The notes: generated by a model from the sequence alone, not told the origin. A stretch of 35,998 bases of DNA from an uncultured Eubacteriales bacterium (GCA_902790015.1 CADAQF010000025.1:1-35998), one strand, 5' to 3'; shown: positions 1-7,439, counted from the first letter of the stretch. Program-made: numbers and translations.

Positions 1-2
1 AG

Positions 3-74
3 AAGCAGGAACAGATTTACCGGGATCTGGAAGTCACGCCATTGCTGGCTGCCGGCCGGTCGCCAGAGGCATAG
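3..74 (+). CDS. C-terminal tail of a protein cut by the window edge
   Basis: Frame 3 is open from the window edge to a TAG at 72-74. It encodes about 23 residues that begin KQEQIYRDLEVTPLL and end GRSPEA. The composition (charged start, then a hydrophobic stretch) looks more like a real C-terminus than the other two frames, which read arginine-rich or glycine-rich. The tail is too short for a family call. The call could be wrong, since no upstream sequence is available. Confidence 0.3.
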   Translation, partial: KQEQIYRDLEVTPLLAAGRSPEA

Positions 75-91
75 TTATGTGATCCGGGAAT

Positions 92-349
92 TCAGGTTTC
101 AAAGGTGATTGTTTCTGTTGTCGGCATGTTTATTCGACTGGCAACAGCGCGAAGCTTTTCGATATTTTGGCCAAAGGAAGAAACAGTTGACAAAGATTTG
201 GAGGCTCTAATCAGCAAATATGTCATTTGATATTCTTTGCTTTGGGATTCTGACAAAGGATAGTTGGGAACCAATGTTTCCGAAACAGCTGAAACTTCAA
301 ATATAAACAGAATACAGACTGCAATACATTCGAAAAATGCTTTTTTCAT
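92..349 (-). CDS. Small secreted or membrane-anchored hypothetical protein
   Basis: An 85-residue protein of unknown function. I chose the ATG at 349 because it starts a typical signal peptide (MKK, then a hydrophobic core rich in Cys, Ile, Phe and Val), and because AGAGGT sits about 7 nt upstream. An in-frame ATG 30 nt further upstream lacks these signs. The mature part is polar, with no recognisable domain. The gene lies in a visibly AT-richer stretch than the rest of the window, so its base use is unlike that of its neighbours and it may have been acquired. It would be transcribed from a possible promoter with TATAAT at 371-376. The TGA stop is at 92-94. Confidence 0.55.
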   Translation of the reverse strand: MKKAFFECIAVCILFIFEVSAVSETLVPNYPLSESQSKEYQMTYLLIRASKSLSTVSSFGQNIEKLRAVASRINMPTTETITFET

Positions 350-370
350 CTGATTGACCTCTTTATCGCT

Positions 371-376
371 ATTATA
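371..376 (-). promoter_or_regulatory. Possible -10 box for the small secreted protein gene
   Basis: A perfect TATAAT is read on the minus strand 22 nt before the ATG at 349. The hexamer 17 nt upstream (TTTATT) is a poor -35 box, so only the -10 element is well supported. The rest of 377-698 holds no convincing gene. It is AT-rich up to about 600 and carries only an 8-codon frame at 592-618. Confidence 0.35.
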
Positions 377-698
377 CAATCGTTACGGCAAATAATAAAA
401 TGTAATTACCTTTGTAGTACCATAATAGAACGGAATACAATCATCGGTTAATAACATTGTTACTTTAATTGCTCCTGAATTATGAATCATACAAGAAGGA
501 ATAAGACACGAATAGAATTCCTGTTGAATTTTACCAGTTTTCTTCCCGGAGGGGGAGATTTACAGGAGTAAAAAGAGATAAACGTAAAATATTACATCTG
601 ATGATTATCCTTTTTCACATCCTTTTTTCCTCCTGATCGCAAAAATTCGGGTCTGAAAAGGTGGGGTTCCCTTTGGTTTATCCGAGGAAGCCGGTGCT

Positions 699-1175
699 TC
701 ATTCCTCCAGTTCCGCGATATCCGGCGCGGGGACTCCCCTTTCCCGCGCCTCGCCCCCTTCCAGGGGGACGATCTGCGAGCGCATGACGTAGCCGTAAGC
801 GTCCAGGGCGTATACCGCGCACCAGATCTCCCCGTCCAGGTCGTTGAGGAACTGGGCGCTCACCTCTAAAAGCGTCCCGGGCACAAGTATCCGCAGGATC
901 CGGCCGTTCTTCCCGTCGCTTTCCGCCCGCAGGGCAACGACCCTGAGCCCCTCCTGCACCTTGCCGAAACCTGTGAACGGAACAGTCGCCAGCCACAGCT
1001 GATAGGCTTCCGCCTCCTCTTCCTCCCAGGCGTCGTCTCCGTCCGTTTCGGGATACCGCCCTTCAGACAGGGCGCTTGAGGCATCCAAAGAAAGCGCCTG
1101 CGCCGGGAAACCGGCGAAGGTCAGAAAGACGGCCATTGTCAACAGCAGCGCGATACCTTTTTTGATTGGCTTCAT
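699..1175 (-). CDS. Secreted protein with a bacterial SH3-like domain
   Basis: A 158-residue protein. The start at 1175 is preceded by GGAGGAG and opens a clear signal peptide (MKPIKKGIALLL, hydrophobic core, then FPAQA). After an acidic linker rich in Glu and Asp come about 65 residues (roughly 80-145) that resemble an SH3b unit: a VVALRAES strand, LVPGTLLEV, a tryptophan-containing strand (GEIWCAVYALDAYGYV) and a terminal MRSQIV. SH3b domains usually bind cell-wall peptides or other surface ligands, so a role at the envelope is inferred. It is divergently transcribed from the DUF4867 operon, and the two promoters face away from a shared set of direct repeats. A related but much larger SH3-repeat protein is encoded at 21943-23550. 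Confidence 0.7.
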   Translation of the reverse strand: MKPIKKGIALLLTMAVFLTFAGFPAQALSLDASSALSEGRYPETDGDDAWEEEEAEAYQLWLATVPFTGFGKVQEGLRVVALRAESDGKNGRILRILVPGTLLEVSAQFLNDLDGEIWCAVYALDAYGYVMRSQIVPLEGGEARERGVPAPDIAELEE

Positions 1176-1266
1176 GGCGGCTCCTCCCTCATCATGCGGA
1201 TGTATTAACGGCGGCGGACAGACGGATACAGGCGGCTTTATGCTCATATGTCGGAACGTTTTCCTG

Positions 1267-1295
1267 ATTATATCAGTTTCCTGAACAGCGGTCAA
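1267..1295 (-). promoter_or_regulatory. Sigma-A type promoter of the SH3-like protein gene
   Basis: On the minus strand, TTGACC (1295-1290) and TATAAT (1272-1267) are separated by exactly 17 nt, about 92 nt before the start codon at 1175. This is a near-consensus housekeeping promoter. Its -35 box lies about 20 nt from the first of three direct repeats, which may let one regulator act on both divergent promoters. Confidence 0.7.
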
Positions 1296-1314
1296 TCACC
1301 TATCCGGCAGAATT

Positions 1315-1373
1315 TGTCCGGAGCAGGTGGAAAAAATGTCCAAACTGGCGGACGATTTGTACGGACTGGTGGA
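1315..1373 (+). repeat. Three phased direct repeats, putative activator site
   Basis: Three related 16-17 nt sequences lie at 1315-1331, 1337-1352 and 1358-1373. The second is TGTCCAAACTGGCGGA and the third TGTACGGACTGGTGGA; the first, TGTCCGGAGCAGGTGGA, has one extra base. Their starts are 22 and 21 nt apart, about two helical turns, and the last ends 7 nt before the -35 box at 1381. This geometry is what AraC-type activators use (17-bp half-sites with 21-bp period), but no regulator gene is adjacent, so the protein is unknown. Confidence 0.5.
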
Positions 1374-1380
1374 AATCAGA

Positions 1381-1409
1381 TTGACACCCGACAGGGAGGA
1401 TGCTATAAT
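1381..1409 (+). promoter_or_regulatory. Sigma-A type promoter of the DUF4867/isomerase operon
   Basis: Consensus TTGACA (1381-1386) and TATAAT (1404-1409) are spaced by 17 nt, about 90 nt before the ATG at 1499. The match to consensus is perfect, so control is more likely by repression or leader folding than by weak RNA polymerase binding, despite the direct repeats upstream. Confidence 0.75.
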
Positions 1410-1410
1410 A

Positions 1411-1450
1411 ACGGCGGTTTGAAAGGCGGAGCAGAGGGAAAAACCGCCGT
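1411..1450 (+). promoter_or_regulatory. Leader hairpin in the DUF4867 operon mRNA
   Basis: ACGGCGGTTT (1411-1420) and AAACCGCCGT (1441-1450) are perfect 10-nt inverted repeats at the very start of the predicted transcript, enclosing 20 nt. No run of T follows, so it is not a terminator. It could stabilise the 5' end of the mRNA or bind a regulator. Confidence 0.45.
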
Positions 1451-1498
1451 GAACCGCATAGAAAGGCCATTGATTCTATTTTCAAGGAGGGGATTCCC

Positions 1499-2131
1499 AT
1501 GGTTATCCTGCCTGTCAGCGATCCTTCCTTCCGGCGCTACGGCCGGGTGGTGGAAGGGTACGAACTCGGCGGCGTGATGGAAGCGCTCGCCCGCACTCCC
1601 CTGCCCGAAGGCACCGACTATGTTCCCTTTGACCCGACTGTTGAAAGCGCCCCCGGCGCAGCGGAACTGGGAGAGGGCCTGTTCGGCGGCATGCCGTACC
1701 AGCTGGGCTGGTGCAACGGCCACAACACGAAGCTCAACTGCCTGGAATACCACAGGGACAGTGAGTTTAACCTGGGCACGGAGGACTTTATCCTGCTGAT
1801 CGCGTCGCTGTCTGATATCGAGGACGGCCAGCTGGACACCGCCAAGGTCAAAGCGTTCTGCGTGCCCGCCGGCGTGCTGGTGGAGGTTTACGCCACCACC
1901 CTGCACTACGCGCCCTGCCATGTTCATCCCGAAAAAGGGTTCCACGTGCTGGTGGCCCTGCCCCGCAACACCAATACCGATTTCAGGCCCGGCCGCCGGG
2001 AAAACGTGCTGGACGGCACGCTGTGGGCCCGCAACAAGTGGCTGCTCGCCCATCCCGAATCCGCCGAAGCGGCGCAGGGCGCCTACCAGGGCCTTAAGGG
2101 CGTCAACATCGATATCAAAAACGATCTGTAA
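1499..2131 (+). CDS. DUF4867 family protein (cupin-like), sugar catabolism associated
   Basis: A 210-residue protein that I recognise as DUF4867 from the central block NGHNTKLNCLEYHRDSEFNL, followed by FILLIASL and then a PAGVLVEVYATTLHYAPCHV segment. The conserved His and Glu residues in a beta-rich frame fit a cupin-like fold. Families of this shape include sugar-phosphate isomerases and ureidoglycolate-lyase-like enzymes, but the reaction of this one is not known to me. It is the first gene of an operon. AGGAGGGG precedes the ATG, and the sugar isomerase gene starts 43 nt after its stop. The pairing suggests a role in the same deoxy-sugar or pentose pathway, possibly as an epimerase or lyase acting on a product of the isomerase. 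That role is inferred from context only. Confidence 0.75.
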   Translation: MVILPVSDPSFRRYGRVVEGYELGGVMEALARTPLPEGTDYVPFDPTVESAPGAAELGEGLFGGMPYQLGWCNGHNTKLNCLEYHRDSEFNLGTEDFILLIASLSDIEDGQLDTAKVKAFCVPAGVLVEVYATTLHYAPCHVHPEKGFHVLVALPRNTNTDFRPGRRENVLDGTLWARNKWLLAHPESAEAAQGAYQGLKGVNIDIKNDL

Positions 2132-2174
2132 AAACAGACCGGAAGAAACATAAAACGAAAAGGAGAGATTTCTT

Positions 2175-3656
2175 ATGGTGAAGAATATCCCCGTGGTGAA
2201 GCTGGGCATCATCGCCGTTTCCCGCGACTGTTTCCCCATCCAGCTGTCCCAGAAGCGCCGGGCCGCGATCGTCAAGGCCTACGGCGAAAAGAACATCTAT
2301 GAATGCCCCGTCACCGTGGAAAACGAACTGGACATGCAGAAGGCCGTGGCGGACGTCAAGGCCAATGAATGCAACGCCCTGGTGGTCTTCCTGGGCAACT
2401 TCGGTCCGGAAACCCCCGAGACCCTGATCGCCAAGCACTTTGACGGCCCGTGCATGTTCGTGGCGGCGGCCGAAGGCGACGGCGACCTGATCAACGGCCG
2501 CGGCGACGCCTACTGCGGCATGCTCAACTGCTCGTATAACCTGGGCATGCGCCACCTTAAGGGCTATATCCCGTCCTACCCGGTCGGCACGGCGGACGAT
2601 ATCGCGAAGATGATCGCGGACTTTATCCCCGTGGCCCGCGCCGTCATCGGCGTAAAGAACCTCAAGATCATCACCTTCGGCCCCCGTCCGCAGGACTTCT
2701 TTGCCTGCAACGCCCCCATCAAGGGCCTGTACGAGCTGGGCGTGGAGATCGAGGAAAACAGCGAGCTGGACCTGCTGGTGTCCTACAAGGAGCACGAAAA
2801 CGACCCCCGCATCCCCGAAGTGTGCGCCGATATGGCCAAGGAAATGGGCGAAGGCGCCTATTATCCGGACATGAGCGTGCGCCTGGCGCAGTTCGAACTG
2901 ACGCTTTTGGACTGGGCTGAAAAGCACAAGGGAGACCGGCAGTACGTCGCCTTCGCGGACAAATGCTGGCCCGCCTTCCCCAGCCAGTTCGGCTTTGAGC
3001 CCTGCTACGTCAATTCCCGCCTGGTCAGCCGGGGCATCCCGGTTTCCTGCGAGGTGGATATCTACGGCGCGCTGAGCGAGTATATCGGCCTGTGCGTGTC
3101 CGCCGACCCGGTCACCCTGCTGGATATCAACAACTCCGTCCCGCAGTACATCTACGACGAGGATATCAAGGGCAAATACGACTACTCCCTGACCGATACC
3201 TTCATGGGCTTCCACTGCGGCAACACGCCGGAATGCAAGCTGTGCTCCGACCGCGCTGTCAAGTATCAGCTGATCCAGCACCGCCTGCTGGAGCCCGAAG
3301 GAAGCGATCCCGACTTCACCCGCGGCACCCTGGAGGGCGACCTGGCCGCCAGCGACATCACCTTCTACCGCCTGCAGTGCGACAGCGACGGCAATCTCCG
3401 CTCCTACATCGCCGAGGGCGAGATCCTGGATGTCAAGACCCGCTCCTTCGGCGGCATCGGCGTTTTCGCCATCCCCGAAATGGGCCGCTTCTACCGCCAT
3501 GTGCTGATCGAAAAGCGCTATCCGCACCACGGCGCGGTGGCCTTCAGCCATGTGGGCAAGTACCTGTTCGAGGTCTTCCGTTTCCTGGGCGTCAAGGACA
3601 TCGCCTACAACCAGCCCAAGTCCCTGCCCTATCCGACGGAAAACCCCTTCGCCTGA
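2175..3656 (+). CDS. L-fucose/L-arabinose isomerase-like protein
   Basis: A cytoplasmic protein of 493 residues, shorter than classical FucI (about 590) but typical of the shorter fucose/arabinose isomerase-related proteins in Clostridia. These interconvert aldoses and ketoses with a divalent metal. Likely metal ligands are visible in order: Glu293 in CEVDIYGAL, Asp317 in LLDINN and His347 in FHCGN. The N-terminal part (VVFLGNFGPE, FVAAAEGDGDL, GYIPSYP) matches the Rossmann-like substrate-domain arrangement of the family. Substrate cannot be read from sequence; L-fucose, L-arabinose or a related sugar is possible. It is the second gene of the operon with DUF4867, has an AGGAGAG site before the ATG, and ends 8 nt before a strong hairpin at 3665-3709. 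Confidence 0.75.
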   Translation: MVKNIPVVKLGIIAVSRDCFPIQLSQKRRAAIVKAYGEKNIYECPVTVENELDMQKAVADVKANECNALVVFLGNFGPETPETLIAKHFDGPCMFVAAAEGDGDLINGRGDAYCGMLNCSYNLGMRHLKGYIPSYPVGTADDIAKMIADFIPVARAVIGVKNLKIITFGPRPQDFFACNAPIKGLYELGVEIEENSELDLLVSYKEHENDPRIPEVCADMAKEMGEGAYYPDMSVRLAQFELTLLDWAEKHKGDRQYVAFADKCWPAFPSQFGFEPCYVNSRLVSRGIPVSCEVDIYGALSEYIGLCVSADPVTLLDINNSVPQYIYDEDIKGKYDYSLTDTFMGFHCGNTPECKLCSDRAVKYQLIQHRLLEPEGSDPDFTRGTLEGDLAASDITFYRLQCDSDGNLRSYIAEGEILDVKTRSFGGIGVFAIPEMGRFYRHVLIEKRYPHHGAVAFSHVGKYLFEVFRFLGVKDIAYNQPKSLPYPTENPFA

Positions 3657-3664
3657 GTTCAATA

Positions 3665-3709
3665 AAATCAATCGCTGCGCTCCCTTCCCGGGAGCGCAGC
3701 GATTGATTT
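3665..3709 (+). terminator. Strong 20-bp hairpin ending the isomerase operon
   Basis: A perfect 20-bp stem (3665-3684 with 3690-3709) encloses a 5-nt loop (TTCCC). The outer pairs are A/T rich (AAATCA at the left, TGATTT at the right), so the structure could terminate transcription in either direction. No long separate T tract follows. The 130 nt after it (3712-3840) hold nothing I recognise. Confidence 0.7.
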
Positions 3710-3840
3710 AATGCGAACCGATATGCGGCCAGTGAAACGGTCCGTGTGACGGGGCTCTGTTTTCCGCTGTGCCGGCCGGCCCCTGCTGTCCGAAGCCGGA
3801 ACAGCTGTGTTTTATTCCGGCGGAAGGTTCACTGCTGCGG

Positions 3841-4086
3841 TCAGTTCACCCATGCGGCGGTGCCGTCCAGCACGACGGGGCCCATCCGACGGTCGTGCGC
3901 ATAGTCCGGCGTATTGGCCCTGCCAGAGGCCGGGACTGGACGCAGGATGGCGTGCCTGAGCCTGAGCCGCAGCGCCAGTCCGGTCAGCATGATGGCCGGC
4001 ATCGCCAGCACCGCGCACATGGTTCCCACGATCATATTTAAAAAACCAGCGATTCCGTTCAGGACGGCAGACAGCATCTTTTTCAT
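3841..4086 (-). CDS. Small membrane protein, hypothetical
   Basis: An 81-residue protein. It begins MKKMLSAVLNGIAGFL and has a long hydrophobic run to about residue 38, enough for one or two membrane segments. A basic patch (LRLRLRH) then leads into a polar tail. The GGAAG and AAGGAA tracts upstream of the ATG could serve as ribosome binding site. No family is recognised. The + strand frames over the same DNA are proline- and arginine-rich and look like shadows. It converges on the isomerase operon, with the hairpin at 3665-3709 between them. Support is moderate because the gene is short and has no clear promoter. Confidence 0.45.
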   Translation of the reverse strand: MKKMLSAVLNGIAGFLNMIVGTMCAVLAMPAIMLTGLALRLRLRHAILRPVPASGRANTPDYAHDRRMGPVVLDGTAAWVN

Positions 4087-4259
4087 CTCAGTTCCTTCTT
4101 CCTTTTTTATGGCTGCGGCCTCTGCGTAAGCCGGCCGATGATTCTCTTTCCTGCGGGCGCCTCGCGACGCTCACATGTATTGATACGCCGTCCGCGGGGC
4201 CCTGGCAGCGGACCCGCCTGTTTTTTGCCTGATTTTTCCCGCCGGGATCGAAAACGGGA

Positions 4260-4288
4260 TTGAAAAAAGGAAGCCTGTATGGAATAAT
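4260..4288 (+). promoter_or_regulatory. Promoter before the truncated esterase gene
   Basis: TTGAAA (4260-4265) and AATAAT (4283-4288) are spaced by 17 nt and lie 22 nt before the ATG at 4311. The promoter may now mainly serve the downstream secreted protein gene at 4674, since no terminator is seen between them. Confidence 0.5.
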
Positions 4289-4310
4289 AGTGCCCGTGGA
4301 GGTGATCCTG

Positions 4311-4658
4311 ATGAGCGACTGGACGGACCGGGTGCGCAAAAGCTTCAGCGAGGCGGACGACATCCGCGACGTGGGCCTTTCCACCCCGCCTGATGTTTTC
4401 AGGCAGGACGATATCCTGTACGGGAAGGACCCCGTATGGCAGCGGCTGGACGTCTACCGGCCCCGGGACTCTGAAGGGCCCCTGCCCGTGATCGTTTCGG
4501 TACACGGCGGCGGCTGGGCCTACGGCAACAAGGAACGCTATCAATGGTACTGCATGGACCTGGCCCGACGGGGCTTCGGGTCAGGCGTCCTTCCTTCCCC
4601 CGGCATCCGTCTCTTCCCCCTGCGCGTCCCTGCGTCGCTTTCAACTGCCGAAAAATAA
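4311..4658 (+). pseudogene. Truncated alpha/beta-hydrolase (esterase/lipase type)
   Basis: The first 88 or so residues are a good match to the start of a carboxylesterase-type alpha/beta hydrolase: a YGKDPVWQRLDVYRP strand, VIVSVHGGGW with the oxyanion-hole motif, then YGNKERYQWYCMDLARRGF. After that the frame loses family character and ends about 25 residues later at a TAA. Such enzymes normally have about 300 residues. The nucleophile motif (GxSxG), the catalytic Asp and His, and everything else beyond the oxyanion hole are missing. I chose the ATG at 4311, which has GGAGGTGA upstream. I read it as a remnant left by a deletion that fused the 5' part to the leader of the next gene. A functional short product is unlikely. 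Confidence 0.65.
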
Positions 4659-4673
4659 TACGGAGGTTACCCG

Positions 4674-5189
4674 ATGATGAAAAAAGTATTGGCCGTCACA
4701 TTATCCCTGCTTTTGTGCCTGACCGCTTCCGCGGGGCTGGCGGAGACTGCTCCCGGCAGCGAAAAAAACACCTGGGCCGACTGGCTGCGCCAGGGCATTA
4801 GCCTGCTGGAGGACACCGCCCGCTCGGGCTGGGAGTTCATCCAGGGGGAAGCGCCCCGGGCGGCGGAGGCCGTGCGGAGCTGGCTGGAAACCGTGGAAGC
4901 CTTTTTCACAACGAACGGGGCTGAAATATCCCGGTCTGTTCAGGAGGCCTGGGACATGCTGAAGAAAGGCGCGGAGCAGGCCGGCTCCGTCGCCGGCGAA
5001 AAGCTGACCGAGGCTTACCGCACCGTGAAGCAGTGGATCGAGAACACGGCCGGCGCCAATGACGGCGAGGCGCAAAAAACGCTGGAAACGCTGGAGGATT
5101 TATACAATGCAGGCATGGGCACGCCCGCTCCCGGCACGGCCTCCCCCACGCAGGAGCCCGCCGGAGCGCAGGACGGCTCTCCCGTCTGA
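4674..5189 (+). CDS. Secreted helical hypothetical protein
   Basis: A 171-residue protein with a signal peptide (MMKKVLAVTLSLLLCLTASAG, likely cleaved near GLAE). The mature part is predicted to be amphipathic helices with regularly spaced Trp and Leu (WADWLRQGISLLED, SWLETVEAFF, WDMLKKGAEQAG, TVKQWIEN). A Pro-, Thr- and Ala-rich tail follows. No enzymatic motif is present and I recognise no family. CGGAGG precedes tandem ATG codons, so the start could be 4674 or 4677. It lies directly behind the truncated esterase and may be transcribed from the promoter at 4260. Two hairpins follow its stop. Confidence 0.6.
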   Translation: MMKKVLAVTLSLLLCLTASAGLAETAPGSEKNTWADWLRQGISLLEDTARSGWEFIQGEAPRAAEAVRSWLETVEAFFTTNGAEISRSVQEAWDMLKKGAEQAGSVAGEKLTEAYRTVKQWIENTAGANDGEAQKTLETLEDLYNAGMGTPAPGTASPTQEPAGAQDGSPV

Positions 5190-5239
5190 ACGCACAACTG
5201 ACTGTGTCAGAAACCCCGGGACATTGCCCGCAGAAGCCC

Positions 5240-5324
5240 AAAGCGCTCCGCGCCGAACCAGACGGTTCACGGCGCGGGGCGCTTTGTCAATACCGCCGGC
5301 CGTCCGGAAGGGACGGCCGCTTTT
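5240..5324. terminator. Two hairpins between converging genes
   Basis: The first hairpin pairs 5240-5255 with 5270-5285 (16 bp with one G-T pair, 14-nt loop). The second pairs CGGCCGTCC (5297-5305) with GGACGGCCG (5311-5319) and is followed on the + strand by CTTTT. They lie between a + strand gene ending at 5189 and a - strand gene ending at 5346, so they probably stop transcription from both sides. Confidence 0.6.
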
Positions 5325-5345
5325 GGCTTCTCTTTTGCTTCTCTT

Positions 5346-6428
5346 TTACTTCATGAAGGTCTCGTAATCGGTATACTCCGATTCGATAGGGTCGGTATCC
5401 GGATTGCTTTCCTTCACGTTGATGGTGATGGTATAGGCGTAATTGTTCTTGAGGGAGACCGTTTCCTTGCCGTCGTCGAAGGTCATGATCTCGTAATGTC
5501 CTTCCTTGCCGAAGGCCTGATCCTTGCCGAACCAGTTGCGCCCGGAGCCGTCATAAATCGTGTAGGTTCCGCCGGGCAGCTTGGCGGTGGCCTGGCCGGT
5601 GCCGCCTATGAACAGGCAGGACATCAGCGTGTCTCCCTTGTAGATGCGGACATAGAGGGCCACGTCGTCCGCCTGGTTGACCTTCACCGTCAGCTCCATG
5701 CCCGTGCCGCTGTAATCGCGGTTATGCCAGATCTCGCCGTTCCTGGGCCATTTCTGGATACAGGCCTGGGCCCGCTCCCGGCTGTCGGCATAATCGATGG
5801 CCCTGAAAGCGCGGTACGCGCCGTAATAGTCCTTTTGCTCATAGAGGATGAGGGCTTCCTGATAGTCGACCTCCGCACGGTTGTTTTCCCCCTGGCCCAG
5901 CAGTTCGGCCACCCGCTCGACCGCCTCGTCCGGCCTGAACCCTTCATCCACGGTGCGGAAGCGCGTCTTGGTCAGGCTCGAAAATTCTTCCGTCACGATG
6001 ATGGGCTCGTAAACGGCGCGGTCGGACAGCGCCACCGGGCTGATCCTCGTTTCCACGCGGTGGCCGTCCTGCGGGGTATTGTCCTCGCTGTCGGGGTAGA
6101 AGGGATAGATCAGGAAAAGCCACTGCGCTTCGTCCAGGTCGCCGGCCAGATAATAAAGCGGGGCCTTTTCGGGGAAGCAGTAGAACGCGCCGTCGGTCAG
6201 GTCGAGGGAAAGCCTGGGGTTTTTGACCGTCAGACTGTCGCAGACGGCGATGATGGCATGGCCGTCCACATACGGCTCATAGCCCCTGTCGTACGCGCCC
6301 GGGTATTCGTTAAGCTCCTTCATGACCTCGCGGACGACGTCGTAGATATCCGCCTTGTCGCCCCGGGCGGGAAGAGACAGGCCGAGCAGCAGCGAAAACA
6401 GCAGCATCAGGGAAAGCAGACGTTTCAT
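5346..6428 (-). CDS. Secreted protein with a TPR-like segment, hypothetical
   Basis: A 360-residue protein with a signal peptide (MKRLLSLMLLFSLLLGLSL, then PARG). Residues of about 190-230 read ALILYEQKDYYGAYRAF followed by DYADSRERAQACIQKW, a tetratricopeptide-like helix pair common in secreted Clostridia proteins. The C-terminal 120 residues look beta-rich, with GGTGQATAKLPGGTYTIYDG resembling a small beta-sandwich. No catalytic motif is seen. It has its own promoter at 6521-6549 and converges on the secreted helical protein gene. The function is unknown; a surface or envelope role is inferred from the signal peptide only. Confidence 0.65.
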   Translation of the reverse strand: MKRLLSLMLLFSLLLGLSLPARGDKADIYDVVREVMKELNEYPGAYDRGYEPYVDGHAIIAVCDSLTVKNPRLSLDLTDGAFYCFPEKAPLYYLAGDLDEAQWLFLIYPFYPDSEDNTPQDGHRVETRISPVALSDRAVYEPIIVTEEFSSLTKTRFRTVDEGFRPDEAVERVAELLGQGENNRAEVDYQEALILYEQKDYYGAYRAFRAIDYADSRERAQACIQKWPRNGEIWHNRDYSGTGMELTVKVNQADDVALYVRIYKGDTLMSCLFIGGTGQATAKLPGGTYTIYDGSGRNWFGKDQAFGKEGHYEIMTFDDGKETVSLKNNYAYTITINVKESNPDTDPIESEYTDYETFMK

Positions 6429-6520
6429 GGCGGGACCTCCTGATATCGTTAAGCAAAGGGGTTTTGGGACACAAAAACGTTCCGTTCCGCAGGAAAATGT
6501 GAAGTATTTTTCTCGTGCCT

Positions 6521-6549
6521 ATCATACACCCTTTCCCGATCAAATGCAA
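6521..6549 (-). promoter_or_regulatory. Promoter of the secreted TPR-like protein gene
   Basis: On the minus strand, TTGCAT (6549-6544) and TATGAT (6526-6521) are spaced by 17 nt, about 93 nt before the start at 6428. It lies after the terminator of the trp transporter operon, which supports separate transcription. Confidence 0.55.
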
Positions 6550-6599
6550 GGGTGATTTTTTACACAAAACAGTCGGTGTCCTCGTCTTTTCGAGGCACA

Positions 6600-6625
6600 C
6601 AAAAAGCCGGCCCCGGAAGGCCGGC
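6600..6625 (-). terminator. Terminator of the trpXYZ operon
   Basis: Read on the minus strand, GCCGGCC (6625-6619) pairs with GGCCGGC (6612-6606) around a 6-nt loop, followed by TTTTT at 6605-6601. It lies 20 nt after the stop of the ATP-binding protein gene and is a standard intrinsic terminator. Confidence 0.8.
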
Positions 6626-6644
6626 GCACAAAAGGATTTGCCGT

Positions 6645-7439
6645 TTATGCCTGTTCGCTCAGAAGCATGCGGTCGTTGTCCAGCGCGCGGCCGCTGGCCT
6701 GACGGAAACGGTCGGTCAGATCCCTGACGGTCAGGGAGGCTCTTTCCTCCCCGCTGGTGTCGAAGATAATGCGGCCCTGGTGCATCATCAGCGTCCGGTT
6801 GCCCAGGTCCAGGGCGGACTGCATATTGTGGGTGATCATCAGGCAGGTGATGTGGTTTTCGCGGACGATGTCCTCGGTCAGCTTCAGCACCTTTTCGGCG
6901 GTGCCGGGGTCGAGCGCGGCGGTATGCTCGTCCAGCAGCAGAAGCTTGGGGATCTGGTAGGTGGCCATCAGAAGCGTCAGCGCCTGGCGCTGCCCGCCGG
7001 ACAGAAGCCCCACCGGCTGGCGCATCCGGTCCTCCAGCCCCATGCCCAGCAGCGCGAGCCTGTCGCGGAAGCGCTGCTTGTCCCTGGCGCTCACGCGGCT
7101 CAGCCATCCGCCGATGCCGCTGGCCAAGGCCAGGTTTTCCTCTATGCTCATATCCGGCGCGCTGCCCCGCATGGGGTCCTGGAAAAGCCTTCCGATCTGC
7201 TTGGCGCGCTGGTGCTCGGGCGTCAGGGTGATGTTGCGGCCGTCCAGCAGGATCGTGCCGGTGTCGGGCATGAAGGAACCGCAGATGGCGTTGAACAGGG
7301 TGGATTTTCCCGCGCCGTTGGCGCCGATGATGCTGATGAAATCCCCGGGAAGGACGTGCAGGTTCACGTCGTCCAGGGCTTTCTTGGCGTCCGGGGTGCC
7401 GGGGTTAAAAGTGATGGAGACATGGTTCATCTTAAGCAT
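6645..7439 (-). CDS. trpZ: ABC transporter ATP-binding protein, tryptophan type
   Basis: A 264-residue ATPase that powers uptake through the adjoining permease. All core motifs are visible: Walker A GANGAGKST, a Q-loop in GRLFQDPM, signature LSGGQRQ, Walker B LLLLDEHTAALDP and the switch histidine in MITHNM. It most resembles the ATPases of the branched-chain or TrpX-type transporters. The start at 7439 overlaps the end of the permease gene by 8 nt, so translation is probably coupled. An in-frame ATG at 7430 is a weaker alternative. It is the last gene of the operon and is followed by an intrinsic terminator. The tryptophan assignment rests on the T-box leader of the operon rather than on the ATPase itself. 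Confidence 0.85.
   Translation of the reverse strand: MLKMNHVSITFNPGTPDAKKALDDVNLHVLPGDFISIIGANGAGKSTLFNAICGSFMPDTGTILLDGRNITLTPEHQRAKQIGRLFQDPMRGSAPDMSIEENLALASGIGGWLSRVSARDKQRFRDRLALLGMGLEDRMRQPVGLLSGGQRQALTLLMATYQIPKLLLLDEHTAALDPGTAEKVLKLTEDIVRENHITCLMITHNMQSALDLGNRTLMMHQGRIIFDTSGEERASLTVRDLTDRFRQASGRALDNDRMLLSEQA

Noticed and set aside
592..996. 134-residue minus-strand frame overlapping the SH3-like protein gene
   Set aside because: Arginine-, glycine- and proline-rich composition, no start signal, and it lies in another frame of a gene with a clear signal peptide and ribosome binding site.
2115..3671. 518-residue minus-strand frame opposite the isomerase gene
   Set aside because: Composition rich in His, Gln, Val, Gly and Ala, typical of antisense to a GC-rich gene. 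It covers the isomerase gene, whose motifs are clear.
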